Shown piece after piece: positions 16,904 to 26,807 of a DNA stretch of 64,000 bases. Each line of letters begins with the position of its first letter. The stretch's first letter is position 1. The notes under the pieces are model-generated. The model had not been told where the DNA came from and made no database searches. It saw only the letters and a list, made by a program, of their open reading frames with translations. The stretch is from Fimbriimonadaceae bacterium (GTDB taxonomy: Bacteria > Armatimonadota > Fimbriimonadia > Fimbriimonadales > Fimbriimonadaceae): NCBI GenBank assembly GCA_022843485.1, contig JALHNM010000011.1:26831-90830 (forward strand), read 5' to 3'. Position numbers and translations under genes: made by a program.

Positions 16904-18118
16904 CTAGACGCCCTCGCTTGTGGGGAGCGTATGGCCGAGCTTCTCCCGTTTCGTCTCCAGATAGCGTTCACTGTACGGCGTTGGCTCGGTGACGATCGGC
17001 ACGTGCTCGACGATCTCGAGCCCGTACCCTTGGAGCCCCGCACGTTTCGAGGGGTTGTTCGTCATGAGCCGCATCTTCTTCACGCCGAGGTCGAGCAGGA
17101 CCTGAGACCCTAGCCCGTAGTCGCGCAGGTCGGGCTTGAACCCTAGGGCCTCGTTCGCTTGGACGGTGTCCATCCCGCCGTCCTGAAGCTCGTACGCGCG
17201 AAGCTTGTTGAGGATTCCGATCCCCCGGCCCTCTTGCGCGATGTAGAGCACCACGCCCAGACCTTCGTCCTCGATCGTGCGGAGTGCGAGGGCGAGCTGG
17301 TCGCCACAGTCGCACCGGAGCGATCCCATGATGTCGCCTGTGAGGCACGAGGAGTGCACCCGGACAAGGGTGGGGACGTCCGGGCTCGGCTCGCCCTTCA
17401 CGATGGCGAGGAACGGGTGCGGCTCCACTTCGGTCTCGTAAGCGAACAGCCGGAAGCGCCCGTAGCGGGTGGGGAAGTCGATCGGTCCGGCGACGCGGCG
17501 GACGAGCTTCTCGGTACGGCGGCGGTACTCGATGAGGTCGGCGATCGTGATCACCTTGAGCCCGTGCTTGTGGGCGTAGGGGATGAGGGAGTCGAGCCGC
17601 ATCATCTCGCCGTCGTCGCCTACGATCTCGACCCCGACGGCTACCGGCTGGAGCCCGGCGAGGACGCACAGGTCGACCGACGCCTCGGTGTGCCCGGCCC
17701 GGCGGAGCACCCCGCCCTTCTCGGCGCGGAGCGGGATCATGTGACCCGGGCGCATAAGGTCGTCGGGGGTGGCCTTCGGGTCGCAAAAGACAGCCACGGT
17801 GCGGGCCCGGTCCGGCGCGCTCACCCCCGTGGTGGTGTCGTGGCGGGCGTCGACCGTCTCCGCCATCGCCGTCCCGAGGCGAGCGGTGTTCTGCTTCGTC
17901 ATCATCGGGATGCGGAGATCGCGCAGGCGCTCTTCGGTCGTCGGGATGAACGGCACGCCCCGACCGTGCATGATCATGAAGTTCATGTCCTCAGGCCGGC
18001 ACCGTTCGCCCGCCATGATGAGGTCCCCTTCGTTCTCGCGGTCGGGGTCGTCGACCACGATCACCATCCGCCCCGCTCGGATGTCCTCGACCGCTTCAGG
18101 GATCGTCGCAAAACTCAT
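16904..18118 (-). CDS. ribBA: bifunctional DHBP synthase / GTP cyclohydrolase II
   Basis: Makes both riboflavin precursors. 404 residues from the ATG at 18118, chosen because GAAGGG lies 6 bases upstream; an ATG at 18130 is the alternative. Residues 1-200 are RibB (DDPDRENEGDLI, and the RPGHMIPL and GHTEASVDL regions). Residues about 205-404 are RibA with zinc Cys in CLTGDIMGSLRCDC and the EGRGIGILNKLRAYELQD loop. No FMN riboswitch fits the 85 bases before the divergent lipoprotein gene. Confidence 0.95.
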   Translation of the reverse strand: MSFATIPEAVEDIRAGRMVIVVDDPDRENEGDLIMAGERCRPEDMNFMIMHGRGVPFIPTTEERLRDLRIPMMTKQNTARLGTAMAETVDARHDTTTGVSAPDRARTVAVFCDPKATPDDLMRPGHMIPLRAEKGGVLRRAGHTEASVDLCVLAGLQPVAVGVEIVGDDGEMMRLDSLIPYAHKHGLKVITIADLIEYRRRTEKLVRRVAGPIDFPTRYGRFRLFAYETEVEPHPFLAIVKGEPSPDVPTLVRVHSSCLTGDIMGSLRCDCGDQLALALRTIEDEGLGVVLYIAQEGRGIGILNKLRAYELQDGGMDTVQANEALGFKPDLRDYGLGSQVLLDLGVKKMRLMTNNPSKRAGLQGYGLEIVEHVPIVTEPTPYSERYLETKREKLGHTLPTSEGV

Positions 18119-18203
18119 CGTGCCCTTCATTCTACGCAGGCCAAGCTGACGTTCTGGGCGCAAGGCGTGCCGCAGGCCCCAGGAAAGCGGATACAATGAG
18201 GCT

Positions 18204-18923
18204 ATGCGGGTTCTCCTTGCTCTTGCCTCCATCGTCGTGTTGGTCGGTCTTCACGGGTGCGCCCCCGCTGAAGTGAGTCGGTTGGAGGCTCGCGCCGCGC
18301 CGCCCGCGCCCGTCCCCGCCGACTGGCGGCGGCAGGAGAGCCCGGGGATCAAGGCCACTCTCGCGACCCCTCGCGATTGGCGTACCCGAGCGCAGGCCGA
18401 GGAAGAGGAGCGCCAAGCCATGGCCCAGCTCGGCGAGAGCATGCGCCAGGGCGGAGAGGCCCCGGACTTGAGCGGAATGCCGATGGACCTTGGCGGGGGC
18501 GGAGGCGGAGCGGGCGTGCACGGCACGGTGACGCAGCCCAAGACCTCCCTCGAGCCGACCGGCGAGAACAGCCTCGTCATGAATAAGGCGAGGATGGTGG
18601 GGGAGACGTCGTTCCCGACCCGCGTGGTCGTGACCTACGAGAAGGTCGGGGGCGGGACCTCGCTGAAGGCCCAGCGGGCGAAGGCCAAGGAGGCCTACCC
18701 GGGTCTCCAGACGGACGAGGACGTCAAGCTTGCCATCGGGACGGTCGCCAAGCTCACCCACCGAGTCAAGAGCCGCGACGGGGAGAACGGCACCATCGTC
18801 ACGTACGTCGTGGTCGACGGCGAGGACTTCTGGACGGTGCGGTTCCAGACCGAGCAGGACGCGAGCGTCGTGACCGGGGTCAGCGACCAGGTGATGGCCA
18901 CGTTCCGCCCGGCGAAGGGCTGA
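18204..18923 (+). CDS. predicted lipoprotein of unknown function
   Basis: 239 residues. The N terminus LLALASIVVLVGLHGC is a lipoprotein signal with the acylated Cys near position 19. The mature part has a Gly-rich linker (about residues 95-105) and a C-terminal region that may be a small alpha/beta domain (VVVTYEKVGGGTSLKAQ, IVTYVVVDGEDFWTVRFQTE). It slightly resembles PsbP/DUF1795-like user domains, but this is not firm. Divergent from ribBA, upstream of a phosphatase gene. Confidence 0.7.
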   Translation: MRVLLALASIVVLVGLHGCAPAEVSRLEARAAPPAPVPADWRRQESPGIKATLATPRDWRTRAQAEEEERQAMAQLGESMRQGGEAPDLSGMPMDLGGGGGGAGVHGTVTQPKTSLEPTGENSLVMNKARMVGETSFPTRVVVTYEKVGGGTSLKAQRAKAKEAYPGLQTDEDVKLAIGTVAKLTHRVKSRDGENGTIVTYVVVDGEDFWTVRFQTEQDASVVTGVSDQVMATFRPAKG

Positions 18924-18971
18924 CCCGCCCCTTCACGTTCGCTTAACAATTCTGGGACACAACGCACGGCG

Positions 18972-20825
18972 ATGGCTCGTCTCGCCCTTGCCGCGCTCCT
19001 GACGCTCGTTTCCGCCCTGTGCTGGGCCCACGACGGCCCCGACCCGGTCGCCCATTGGGAGCTGATGCCTCGTCGGGCGGTCGATGGGGTGCTGAAGGCG
19101 CGGATCGGGCCGGACGCCCGGATCGAGGGGGCACCGGCTGCCGCGAAGACCTCTCTGGGCGAGGCCCTGCTCTTCGACGGGGTGGACGACGCGCTCGTCG
19201 TCGCGCCGGACCTCGCCTCGGTGCGCGCGAGCCTCCCGAAGGAAAAGTTCACCGTCGAGGCCTGGGCCTCGGTCGACACCCCCGTCGGATACGGCGGGCT
19301 GCTTGGGGTCTTCCAAGACAACGGCAACGCGGAGAAGGGGTGGGTGCTCGGCTACAACGATCGGACCTTCACGTTCGGGCTCGCGAGCCAGGGCGGGGAC
19401 GACGGCGACGGCCGGATGACCTACCTCAAAGCCAAGACCGAGTTCGAGCTGGGACGCATCTACCACGTCGTGGGCACCTACGACGGGAAGCTGATGCGGA
19501 TCTATGTGAACGGGAAGCTCGAAGGGGAGTCGGCCCAGCAGTCCGGCCCGCTCCTCTACCCGGATCAAGCCCCCGTCGTGGTCGGCGCCTACCGCGACCG
19601 GGACGAGAACAACTTCCACCACGGCCGCATCGTCTCCGTCGCGCTGTACGACCTCGTCGCGACGGGCGAGGGCGTCGCCCACCTCTTCGGCCACCGAAAG
19701 GAACTGACGACCGCCGCGCCTGTGATCCAGGAAGACCCGAACTTCCGGATGGTCGTCGAACCGTACCTGCAGTACCCGACCGCGACTGAGATCACGGTCA
19801 TGTGGGAGACGAGTCGGAACTCGACCTCGGTCGTCTATGTCGGGCCCTCGAAGGCCCAACTCCAACCGGTCCAGGGCGACCCTGCCCTCATCCACCGGGT
19901 GCGCTTGACGGGCCTGAAGCCGGAAGGGCACTATGTGTACCGGGTCGAGTCGGTGGACGACCAGGGGCGGAAGGTCGAGAGCCCACTCCTGACCTTCCGC
20001 ACCGCCCCGGCGGGCCCGGCCGCGATCCGGTTCTCGATCCTCGGAGACACGCAGGACCAGCCGCACATCAACAAGCGCGTCGCCGAGCACATGTGGAACG
20101 AGCGCCCGGACTTCTTCGTGATCCTCGGCGACCTCGTCGGCACCGGGGCGAACAAGCGGCATTGGACCGAGCACTTCTTCGGGTCGATGCGTCCGCTCCT
20201 GAGCCGCGTGCCGCTCATCCCGGTCATCGGCAACCACGAGGGCGACGCCCGGCTCTACTACGATTACATGAGCGTCCCCGAGCCCGAGTACTGGTATAGC
20301 TTCACCTACGGCGACATGGAGTTCTTCGTCGTGGACTCGAACCGGGAGGTCGCGCCGGGCAGCGAGCAGTGGAAGTGGCTCGACGCCGCCCTCGGCCGGA
20401 GCAAGGCGAAGTGGAAGTTCGTCGGGCACCACCACCCGCCCTATAGCAGCGACGAGGACGACTTCGGCAACCTGTGGGAGGGCCAGTCGACGCGCGGCGA
20501 CGTCCGCATCAAGCCGCTCGCCGACCTCTACGAGAAGCACAAGGTCGATATCGTCTGGGCCGGCCATATCCATAGCTATGAGCGCACCTGGCCGATGCTG
20601 GCGGGGCGGGCCAGTCCGAACGGGCCGGTCTACATCGTCTGCGGCGGTGGGGGCGGCGGGCTAGAGACCCACGGCCCGACCCGTCCCGAGTTCAGCGCGC
20701 GAGTTCGCCACGGCCACCATTACTGCATCGTCTCGATCAGCGGCGACGTGTTCGAGATGCGGGCCTTCGACATCGAGGGCAGGCAGTTCGACTCGCTCGT
20801 CATCGACAAGCGCCTCCCCCGGTGA
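18972..20825 (+). CDS. exported LamG + purple-acid-phosphatase-type metallophosphoesterase
   Basis: 617 residues. Signal peptide LALAALLTLVSALCWA. Residues about 30-245 are a LamG/concanavalin-like domain (FTVEAWASVDTPVGYGGLLG, IYVNGKLEGES). Residues about 260-345 are a fibronectin-like N-terminal domain of purple acid phosphatases. The catalytic calcineurin-like domain has ILGDTQD, ILGDLVG, IGNHEGD, GHHHPPYS and AGHIHSYERTWP, so all metal ligands are present. It probably hydrolyses phosphate esters outside the cytoplasm, with the LamG part binding a polymer. A related shorter enzyme lies at 38744. Confidence 0.9.
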   Translation: MARLALAALLTLVSALCWAHDGPDPVAHWELMPRRAVDGVLKARIGPDARIEGAPAAAKTSLGEALLFDGVDDALVVAPDLASVRASLPKEKFTVEAWASVDTPVGYGGLLGVFQDNGNAEKGWVLGYNDRTFTFGLASQGGDDGDGRMTYLKAKTEFELGRIYHVVGTYDGKLMRIYVNGKLEGESAQQSGPLLYPDQAPVVVGAYRDRDENNFHHGRIVSVALYDLVATGEGVAHLFGHRKELTTAAPVIQEDPNFRMVVEPYLQYPTATEITVMWETSRNSTSVVYVGPSKAQLQPVQGDPALIHRVRLTGLKPEGHYVYRVESVDDQGRKVESPLLTFRTAPAGPAAIRFSILGDTQDQPHINKRVAEHMWNERPDFFVILGDLVGTGANKRHWTEHFFGSMRPLLSRVPLIPVIGNHEGDARLYYDYMSVPEPEYWYSFTYGDMEFFVVDSNREVAPGSEQWKWLDAALGRSKAKWKFVGHHHPPYSSDEDDFGNLWEGQSTRGDVRIKPLADLYEKHKVDIVWAGHIHSYERTWPMLAGRASPNGPVYIVCGGGGGGLETHGPTRPEFSARVRHGHHYCIVSISGDVFEMRAFDIEGRQFDSLVIDKRLPR

Positions 20826-20859
20826 CCCGCCGCCGGCCCCAGGCGAACTGGCGTTATAA

Positions 20860-22545
<1,686 letters not shown>

Positions 22546-22550
22546 TCTGA

Positions 22551-22584
22551 CGCGGTTTTGCATGCGATCGCATGCAAAACCGCG
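22551..22584. repeat. 34-base perfect palindrome downstream of pyrG
   Basis: Each arm is 17 bases with no loop; the left arm reads CGCGGTTTTGCATGCGA and the centre contains GCGATCGC. There is no T run, so it is a poor intrinsic terminator. A degenerate relative (TTTTGCATACG-CT-CGTAATCAAAA, 2 mismatched pairs) lies at 22618-22641. This suggests a repeated extragenic element or a protein-binding site. Confidence 0.85.
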
Positions 22585-22830
22585 GTTAGGAGGCCCGTAG
22601 ACGGGTCTTACTAGCTGTTTTGCATACGCTCGTAATCAAAATGGCCTACGAAGGCGTGCATCCGGGCTCGGTCGCACCATTTCGATGCGCCCAAGGACGA
22701 AAGGGCACCTCAAGAGCGAGTCCCCCGCGGACGCAGTGGAGGGGCGCTTGGCCCGCTTCTCGGCGGTGTCGAGAGCCTGAACGGGACGCACCGGGGGCAT
22801 GGGGCTCGGGGCCGCCATAATGCAGGGCCC

Positions 22831-23436
22831 ATGTCCCGCTTTGAAGACTCCCGGCGATCCATCGAGTTCGACGCCTTCCGGCGCGAGCTTCTTCTCGACT
22901 CGCGTCCGGCGGCGGGCGAGGAGCGCGAAGCGTTCTTCGAGAAGCTCAAAGCCCTGTGCGAGGCGATGTTCCCCGAGGCCAAGAGGCTGGAGCGCAAGCC
23001 GGGCCTGGCCACGCGGATGTTCAGCATCGAAGTCGAGATGCCGGACCGGGACAAGCTCCAACTGCTGAGCCTGGCGGAGGAACTCGACGACAACTGGCGG
23101 GTCGAGGTGAAGCCGCTCGTCAAGGCGGGGTCGAGTTGCACCTACCTTGACCGGCTGGACGCGATCTGGGAGTGGGCGGTCGACCTCGGGGGCCGGTTCG
23201 TGACCGGCCACGTCAAGCTCCGCAACTTCAGCTTGGAGCGCCCGGCGTACGACCGGACGCAGTCGTCTTTCGATAGGTCGAAGCCGCCATCTCGCGGATT
23301 TCACAAGTCAGGCCCGCCCGACCGGCGTCCACCGTTCCGCGGAAGGCCACAAGGAGACGACCGTGGAGCACGGCCGCCATTTCGGAAAGGAGGTCGGCCG
23401 GGCGGCCCTCCAGGACGCAGACCGTCAGGTGGATGA
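22831..23436 (+). CDS. hypothetical protein with Arg/Pro/Gly-rich tail overlapping an antisense gene
   Basis: 201 residues. Residues 1-135 look like a folded acidic/basic domain (RRSIEFDAFRRELLLDS, EELDDNWRVEVKPLVKAGSS, DAIWEWAVDLGGRF). Residues 136-201 are disordered and rich in Arg, Pro and Gly (PPFRGRPQGDDRGARPPF). The tail is encoded antisense to the convergent tautomerase gene over 209 bases, so it may be a relatively recent read-through extension. No family recognised. It starts with ATG at 22831. Confidence 0.6.
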   Translation: MSRFEDSRRSIEFDAFRRELLLDSRPAAGEEREAFFEKLKALCEAMFPEAKRLERKPGLATRMFSIEVEMPDRDKLQLLSLAEELDDNWRVEVKPLVKAGSSCTYLDRLDAIWEWAVDLGGRFVTGHVKLRNFSLERPAYDRTQSSFDRSKPPSRGFHKSGPPDRRPPFRGRPQGDDRGARPPFRKGGRPGGPPGRRPSGG

Positions 23437-23614
23437 ACCCAGGAGGGTGGCCCCTTCCTACCGACCAGGTCTCGGCGACCCTTACGTAGGCCTTGATCGA
23501 GGCCGGATCGACCGTCGGGATTGTCGCGAAGGCCTCGATGAGGTCGGCAAGGCAGGCCCCAAGATCGGTGTCGCCGGCCACGTCACGGCTGAGTTCCAGT
23601 TGGAGGTGGGGCAT
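23228..23614 (-). CDS. 5-carboxymethyl-2-hydroxymuconate isomerase-like tautomerase
   Basis: 128 residues starting MPHLQLELSRDV, which leaves the catalytic Pro1 after Met removal. The family pattern continues with ASIKAYVRVAETWSVG, PPGFIHLTVCVLEGR and a C-terminal LTCEIREMAASTYRKTT. CHMI enzymes act in homoprotocatechuate degradation. No other gene of that pathway is nearby, so the real substrate is open. The 3' half overlaps the facing gene by 209 bases. It is divergent from the MshEN gene with an 82-base gap. Confidence 0.78.
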   Translation of the reverse strand: MPHLQLELSRDVAGDTDLGACLADLIEAFATIPTVDPASIKAYVRVAETWSVGRGHPPGFIHLTVCVLEGRPADLLSEMAAVLHGRLLVAFRGTVDAGRAGLTCEIREMAASTYRKTTASGRTPGAPS

Positions 23615-23696
23615 GGGGCAGTATGGCGGAGGGCCGAGGCCCCCTGCAAGAGCACCGGGGATCGACCGATCATCTTCCTTGCGCAGGGCGGGAAGC

Positions 23697-24911
23697 ATGA
23701 ACACGCGACGATTGGGCGAACACCTGATGAACCGAGGGAAGCTGTCGGAAGCGGATCTCGAGCGGGCCTTGAAGCGGCGCCGTGCCTCGCAGAGCCGGCT
23801 CGGGGAACTCCTCGTCTCGGAGGGTCTGGTCACCGAGGCCGACGTGACCGAGTGCCTTGCTGAGCAGTACGACCTCCCGGTCTGGGAGCAGTCCCTGGTC
23901 GTCGACGAATTCTTACTGAGCCGCCTTGACCCTGGCACCGTGTTGAGCAGGAGCGTGTTGCCGATCCGTGTACCGGGAGACGCGCCGACCATCGCGATCT
24001 CGGACGCCTTAGACTATGACTTGACCGATGAAGTGGGACGTATCATCGGGCGTGCCCCGAGAATCGTGATCGCCCCGGCGTCGCGCATTCGGGAGGCGCT
24101 CATCGGGCACCTGTACGGCGACCTCGCCAAGACACTGAGCAAGGCCCCGGGCGACACGAAGGGCCGGTTCCGGATCGATGGCCTCATCGAACCGGTGCCC
24201 TGTGGAGGTCGGTTCGCGGCCTTCGACACGGTGCTCAAGCGCCCGGTGACTCTCGTCACCTTCAACTCTGATGATCCGGACCTGATCGACACCTTCGCTC
24301 AGGCGAGCCGGATCGACCATATGCGGATGCCGGACCTTCTCGATCTTCGGCTCGGAGCCAAGGGTGGGTTCGCCGTGTTCCGCGAGTTCACGGGGCACTC
24401 CCTCCAGACTCTGGGCAGGCTCCGAAAGGCCTGGACGGAGCACGAAACGGTCGAACTCGCGGCATCGCTCGTCGCCACGCTGAGGACCATGGAGCACCAG
24501 GGGTTGACGTGTGGGTACGTGTCTGCATCGAGCGTCCTGATGCACGGCGACCAGTGGTCCCTGCTACCCCTCGTTCAGCCAGAGGGCCGCACGGACGATG
24601 CCGCGGCCGTGGTCACGCTCATGCGGTTTATGCTGTTCGGAGACCGTGAACCCGACGATAACGCGGTGAACGGATCGCGCCAACTCGCGAGCCTCTTCGA
24701 AGATTGCCTGCCAGAGTCCGGCGCTTACCCTCGCCCGAACTTGGAGTCGCTCGGGAACCGACTCGCGGAGATGCGCCTGACTGGCGCCTACCAGACCGCC
24801 GCCCAGATCGAGCCGGGGGGCACGGACGTGCTCGAGCTCCGGACACTGACCGAGCGGGAGGACACCTCCTTCTTTGGGTTCGTGGCGAGGCTGTTCAAGC
24901 GGGCCGCCTGA
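23697..24911 (+). CDS. MshEN-domain protein fused to a degenerate kinase-like domain
   Basis: 404 residues from the ATG at 23697. Residues about 4-75 are an MshEN (GspE N-terminal) domain with two tandem motifs, RRLGEHLMNRGKLSEADLER and RLGELLVSEGLVTEADVTEC. The second keeps the terminal Gln of the c-di-GMP motif; the first has Arg there. No GspE ATPase follows. Instead about residues 160-320 resemble a Ser/Thr kinase lacking key residues: GRFRIDGLIEPV, FDTVLKRPVTLVTF (Lys of VAIK missing), GLTCGYVSASSVLM in place of the HGD-K-N loop, and no DFG. It is probably a c-di-GMP-responsive pseudokinase scaffold. The MinD-like ATPase begins 13 bases downstream. Confidence 0.72.
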   Translation: MNTRRLGEHLMNRGKLSEADLERALKRRRASQSRLGELLVSEGLVTEADVTECLAEQYDLPVWEQSLVVDEFLLSRLDPGTVLSRSVLPIRVPGDAPTIAISDALDYDLTDEVGRIIGRAPRIVIAPASRIREALIGHLYGDLAKTLSKAPGDTKGRFRIDGLIEPVPCGGRFAAFDTVLKRPVTLVTFNSDDPDLIDTFAQASRIDHMRMPDLLDLRLGAKGGFAVFREFTGHSLQTLGRLRKAWTEHETVELAASLVATLRTMEHQGLTCGYVSASSVLMHGDQWSLLPLVQPEGRTDDAAAVVTLMRFMLFGDREPDDNAVNGSRQLASLFEDCLPESGAYPRPNLESLGNRLAEMRLTGAYQTAAQIEPGGTDVLELRTLTEREDTSFFGFVARLFKRAA

Positions 24912-24924
24912 TCGGAGGGTCACC

Positions 24925-25728
24925 ATGAGGACAACGGTCGTCACCAGCGGGAAGGGTGGGGTCGGCAAGACCAACACGAGCGTCAACCTAGCGGTCTGCG
25001 CGGCTCAGGCGGGGTCGCGGGTCTTGTTGCTCGACGGCGACGTCGGCATGGGCAACGCTGACATGATCCTCGGGATCAAGCCCAAGGCCGACCTTTCGTC
25101 CCTGGCGCGCCCCGGCGTCACGGTCGACGATTTGATCGTCCGCCACGAATCCGGACTTGACTTGATCGCCGGGGGGAACGGGGTGGAGTCGCTCCTGGCC
25201 CTTGAGGCGACCGGGCTCGAGCGGTTCCTGAGCGAGATCGCGGCGCTGGACGGCCGGTACGACGAGGTGTTCGTCGACACCGGGGCTGGCATCGGGCACC
25301 ATGTGGTGCGTATGCTCGCGGTGGCCGAGCGGGTGTTCTTGGTCTGCACCCCGGATCCGACGAGCATTATGGACGCGTACGTGACCTGTAAGGTGCACTT
25401 CTCCGTCCCGGGAGCGGCGCCGGTCTGGGTCATCGTGAACTCCGCAAAGTCGGCGTCGGAAGGCGAGGCGGTGTTCCGGAACCTCGACACAGTCTGTACG
25501 AAGTTCCTGAGTCGAAGCTTGTCGTTAGCCGGGATCGTCCGGTTCGACGAGCGGCTCCGTGAGAGCGTGGTCAAGCGTTGCCCGGTGGTCCTCTCGGCCC
25601 CCAACTCGGACGCGGCGAGGGATTTCCGAGCGATCTTGCCTGCGATCGAGTCCGGGCGGCCGTCCAAGCCCCGGGGCGGGTTCGCCGACCTCCTCGCGAG
25701 CGCGTTCGGGTTGCGGAAGGCCAGCTAG
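24925..25728 (+). CDS. MinD/FlhG-type P-loop ATPase
   Basis: 267 residues from the ATG at 24925, with GGAGGG 6 bases upstream. Deviant Walker A SGKGGVGKTNTS, then LLLDGDVGMGNADMILGI, GLDLIAGGNG, VFVDTGAGIGHHVVRM and TPDPTSIMDAYVTCK, all as in FlhG/FleN. FlhG-type proteins set the number or place of flagella or pili. No flagellar gene is present, so with the upstream MshEN protein a pilus or polar-organising role is inferred. It overlaps the convergent permease gene by 4 bases. Confidence 0.88.
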   Translation: MRTTVVTSGKGGVGKTNTSVNLAVCAAQAGSRVLLLDGDVGMGNADMILGIKPKADLSSLARPGVTVDDLIVRHESGLDLIAGGNGVESLLALEATGLERFLSEIAALDGRYDEVFVDTGAGIGHHVVRMLAVAERVFLVCTPDPTSIMDAYVTCKVHFSVPGAAPVWVIVNSAKSASEGEAVFRNLDTVCTKFLSRSLSLAGIVRFDERLRESVVKRCPVVLSAPNSDAARDFRAILPAIESGRPSKPRGGFADLLASAFGLRKAS

Positions 25729-26807
25729 CCCGCCGGTGCGGGGGTGCCGCCTTGCTCGCCTTCCCGGCGCACCTCTCGGATCACGTCCGTGAGGCCGATC
25801 GCGAGCGCGACCAGCATGGGCCCGGCCATCACGCCGATCGCCCCGAAGAGCAACACCCCTCCGAGCAAGCTGAAGAACACCGTGAGGTAGTGCATCTTCG
25901 TTTGGATGCCGATGACCAAGGGCCGAAGGAGGTTATCGACCTGCGACACGATCCCGAACCCTACACCGAGCAGGATCAAAGCTGGGATCGTCTGGCCCTC
26001 GAGGAACAGCTTCCCCGCAAGCGGGATGTAGATGATCGGTGCCCCGAGTAGCGGGATTGTGCAGAGCACAATAGTCAGGACTGTCCAAATCAGTGCGCCG
26101 GGAATCCCTAACGCGAAGTAGGTGGCGCCCGCGATCGCGCCTTGGAGGATCGCGACGAGCAGCACTCCGACGAACACCGACCGAACGGTGTTGGCGATTC
26201 GCTGAAGGATCGCCAGAGTCTTCTCCCGCGGGAGGGGGATCATCTCGCACACGGGGTCTAGGAGTTGGGGGCCATCACGCAGCATGAAGAACATGGTGAA
26301 GATGGCGATGGCGAGGCTGACGACGGTGACGACGAGCTGCTGGGCGCCCCGGCTGAGGGCGCTGACGACCGAGCGTCCGACTTCGTCGCCGTTGTTCGTG
26401 AGCCAGGCCTTGATGTCGAAGTTCCCGGCACCGACACTTTGGAGGATCGGCTTCGACGCCCGTTCGAGGTAGTCGATCAGCCCGCTTGTCGTGACTTGGC
26501 CGCCGCCTGGTGAGCCCTCCCGCATGACCTCTTGGGCGACGGCGGACACCTGGAGACCCGCGATCGTGCCCACGGCGGCGAAGGGGATAATGATGAGGAA
26601 TGTGACTAGAGAGGTTGCTAAAATCGCGCCGACGGTCGGGTTGGTGCGGTCTCGCCATCGGGCGAAGAGCGGATAGACCAGGATGCTGAGCGAGGTCGCC
26701 CAGAGCAAGGCGCTGAGGAACGGTGCCATCAAGAGCGTTACGCCGGTGCCGACGACCACGACCAGGATCCAAAAGGCGACGCGGACGTAGGTGGTGCTGC
26801 TCGTCAT
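25725..26807 (-). CDS. AI-2E family transporter (TqsA/PerM-like)
   Basis: 360 residues with seven or eight membrane helices: two near the N terminus (FWILVVVVGTGVTLLMAPFL), one at about 65-90, then the family core GAQQLVVTVVSLAIAIFTMF, and the C-terminal group including IPGALIWTVLTIVLCTIPLL and LLGGVLLFGAIGVMAGPMLV. The family includes exporters of AI-2 and Na+/H+ antiporters; the substrate here is unknown. The start overlaps the CCA-enzyme stop by 4 bases. Confidence 0.88.
   Translation of the reverse strand: MTSSTTYVRVAFWILVVVVGTGVTLLMAPFLSALLWATSLSILVYPLFARWRDRTNPTVGAILATSLVTFLIIIPFAAVGTIAGLQVSAVAQEVMREGSPGGGQVTTSGLIDYLERASKPILQSVGAGNFDIKAWLTNNGDEVGRSVVSALSRGAQQLVVTVVSLAIAIFTMFFMLRDGPQLLDPVCEMIPLPREKTLAILQRIANTVRSVFVGVLLVAILQGAIAGATYFALGIPGALIWTVLTIVLCTIPLLGAPIIYIPLAGKLFLEGQTIPALILLGVGFGIVSQVDNLLRPLVIGIQTKMHYLTVFFSLLGGVLLFGAIGVMAGPMLVALAIGLTDVIREVRREGEQGGTPAPAG

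Noticed and set aside
18119..18203. FMN riboswitch before ribBA
   Set aside because: Only 85 bases separate ribBA from the divergent lipoprotein gene and no conserved RFN elements are visible.
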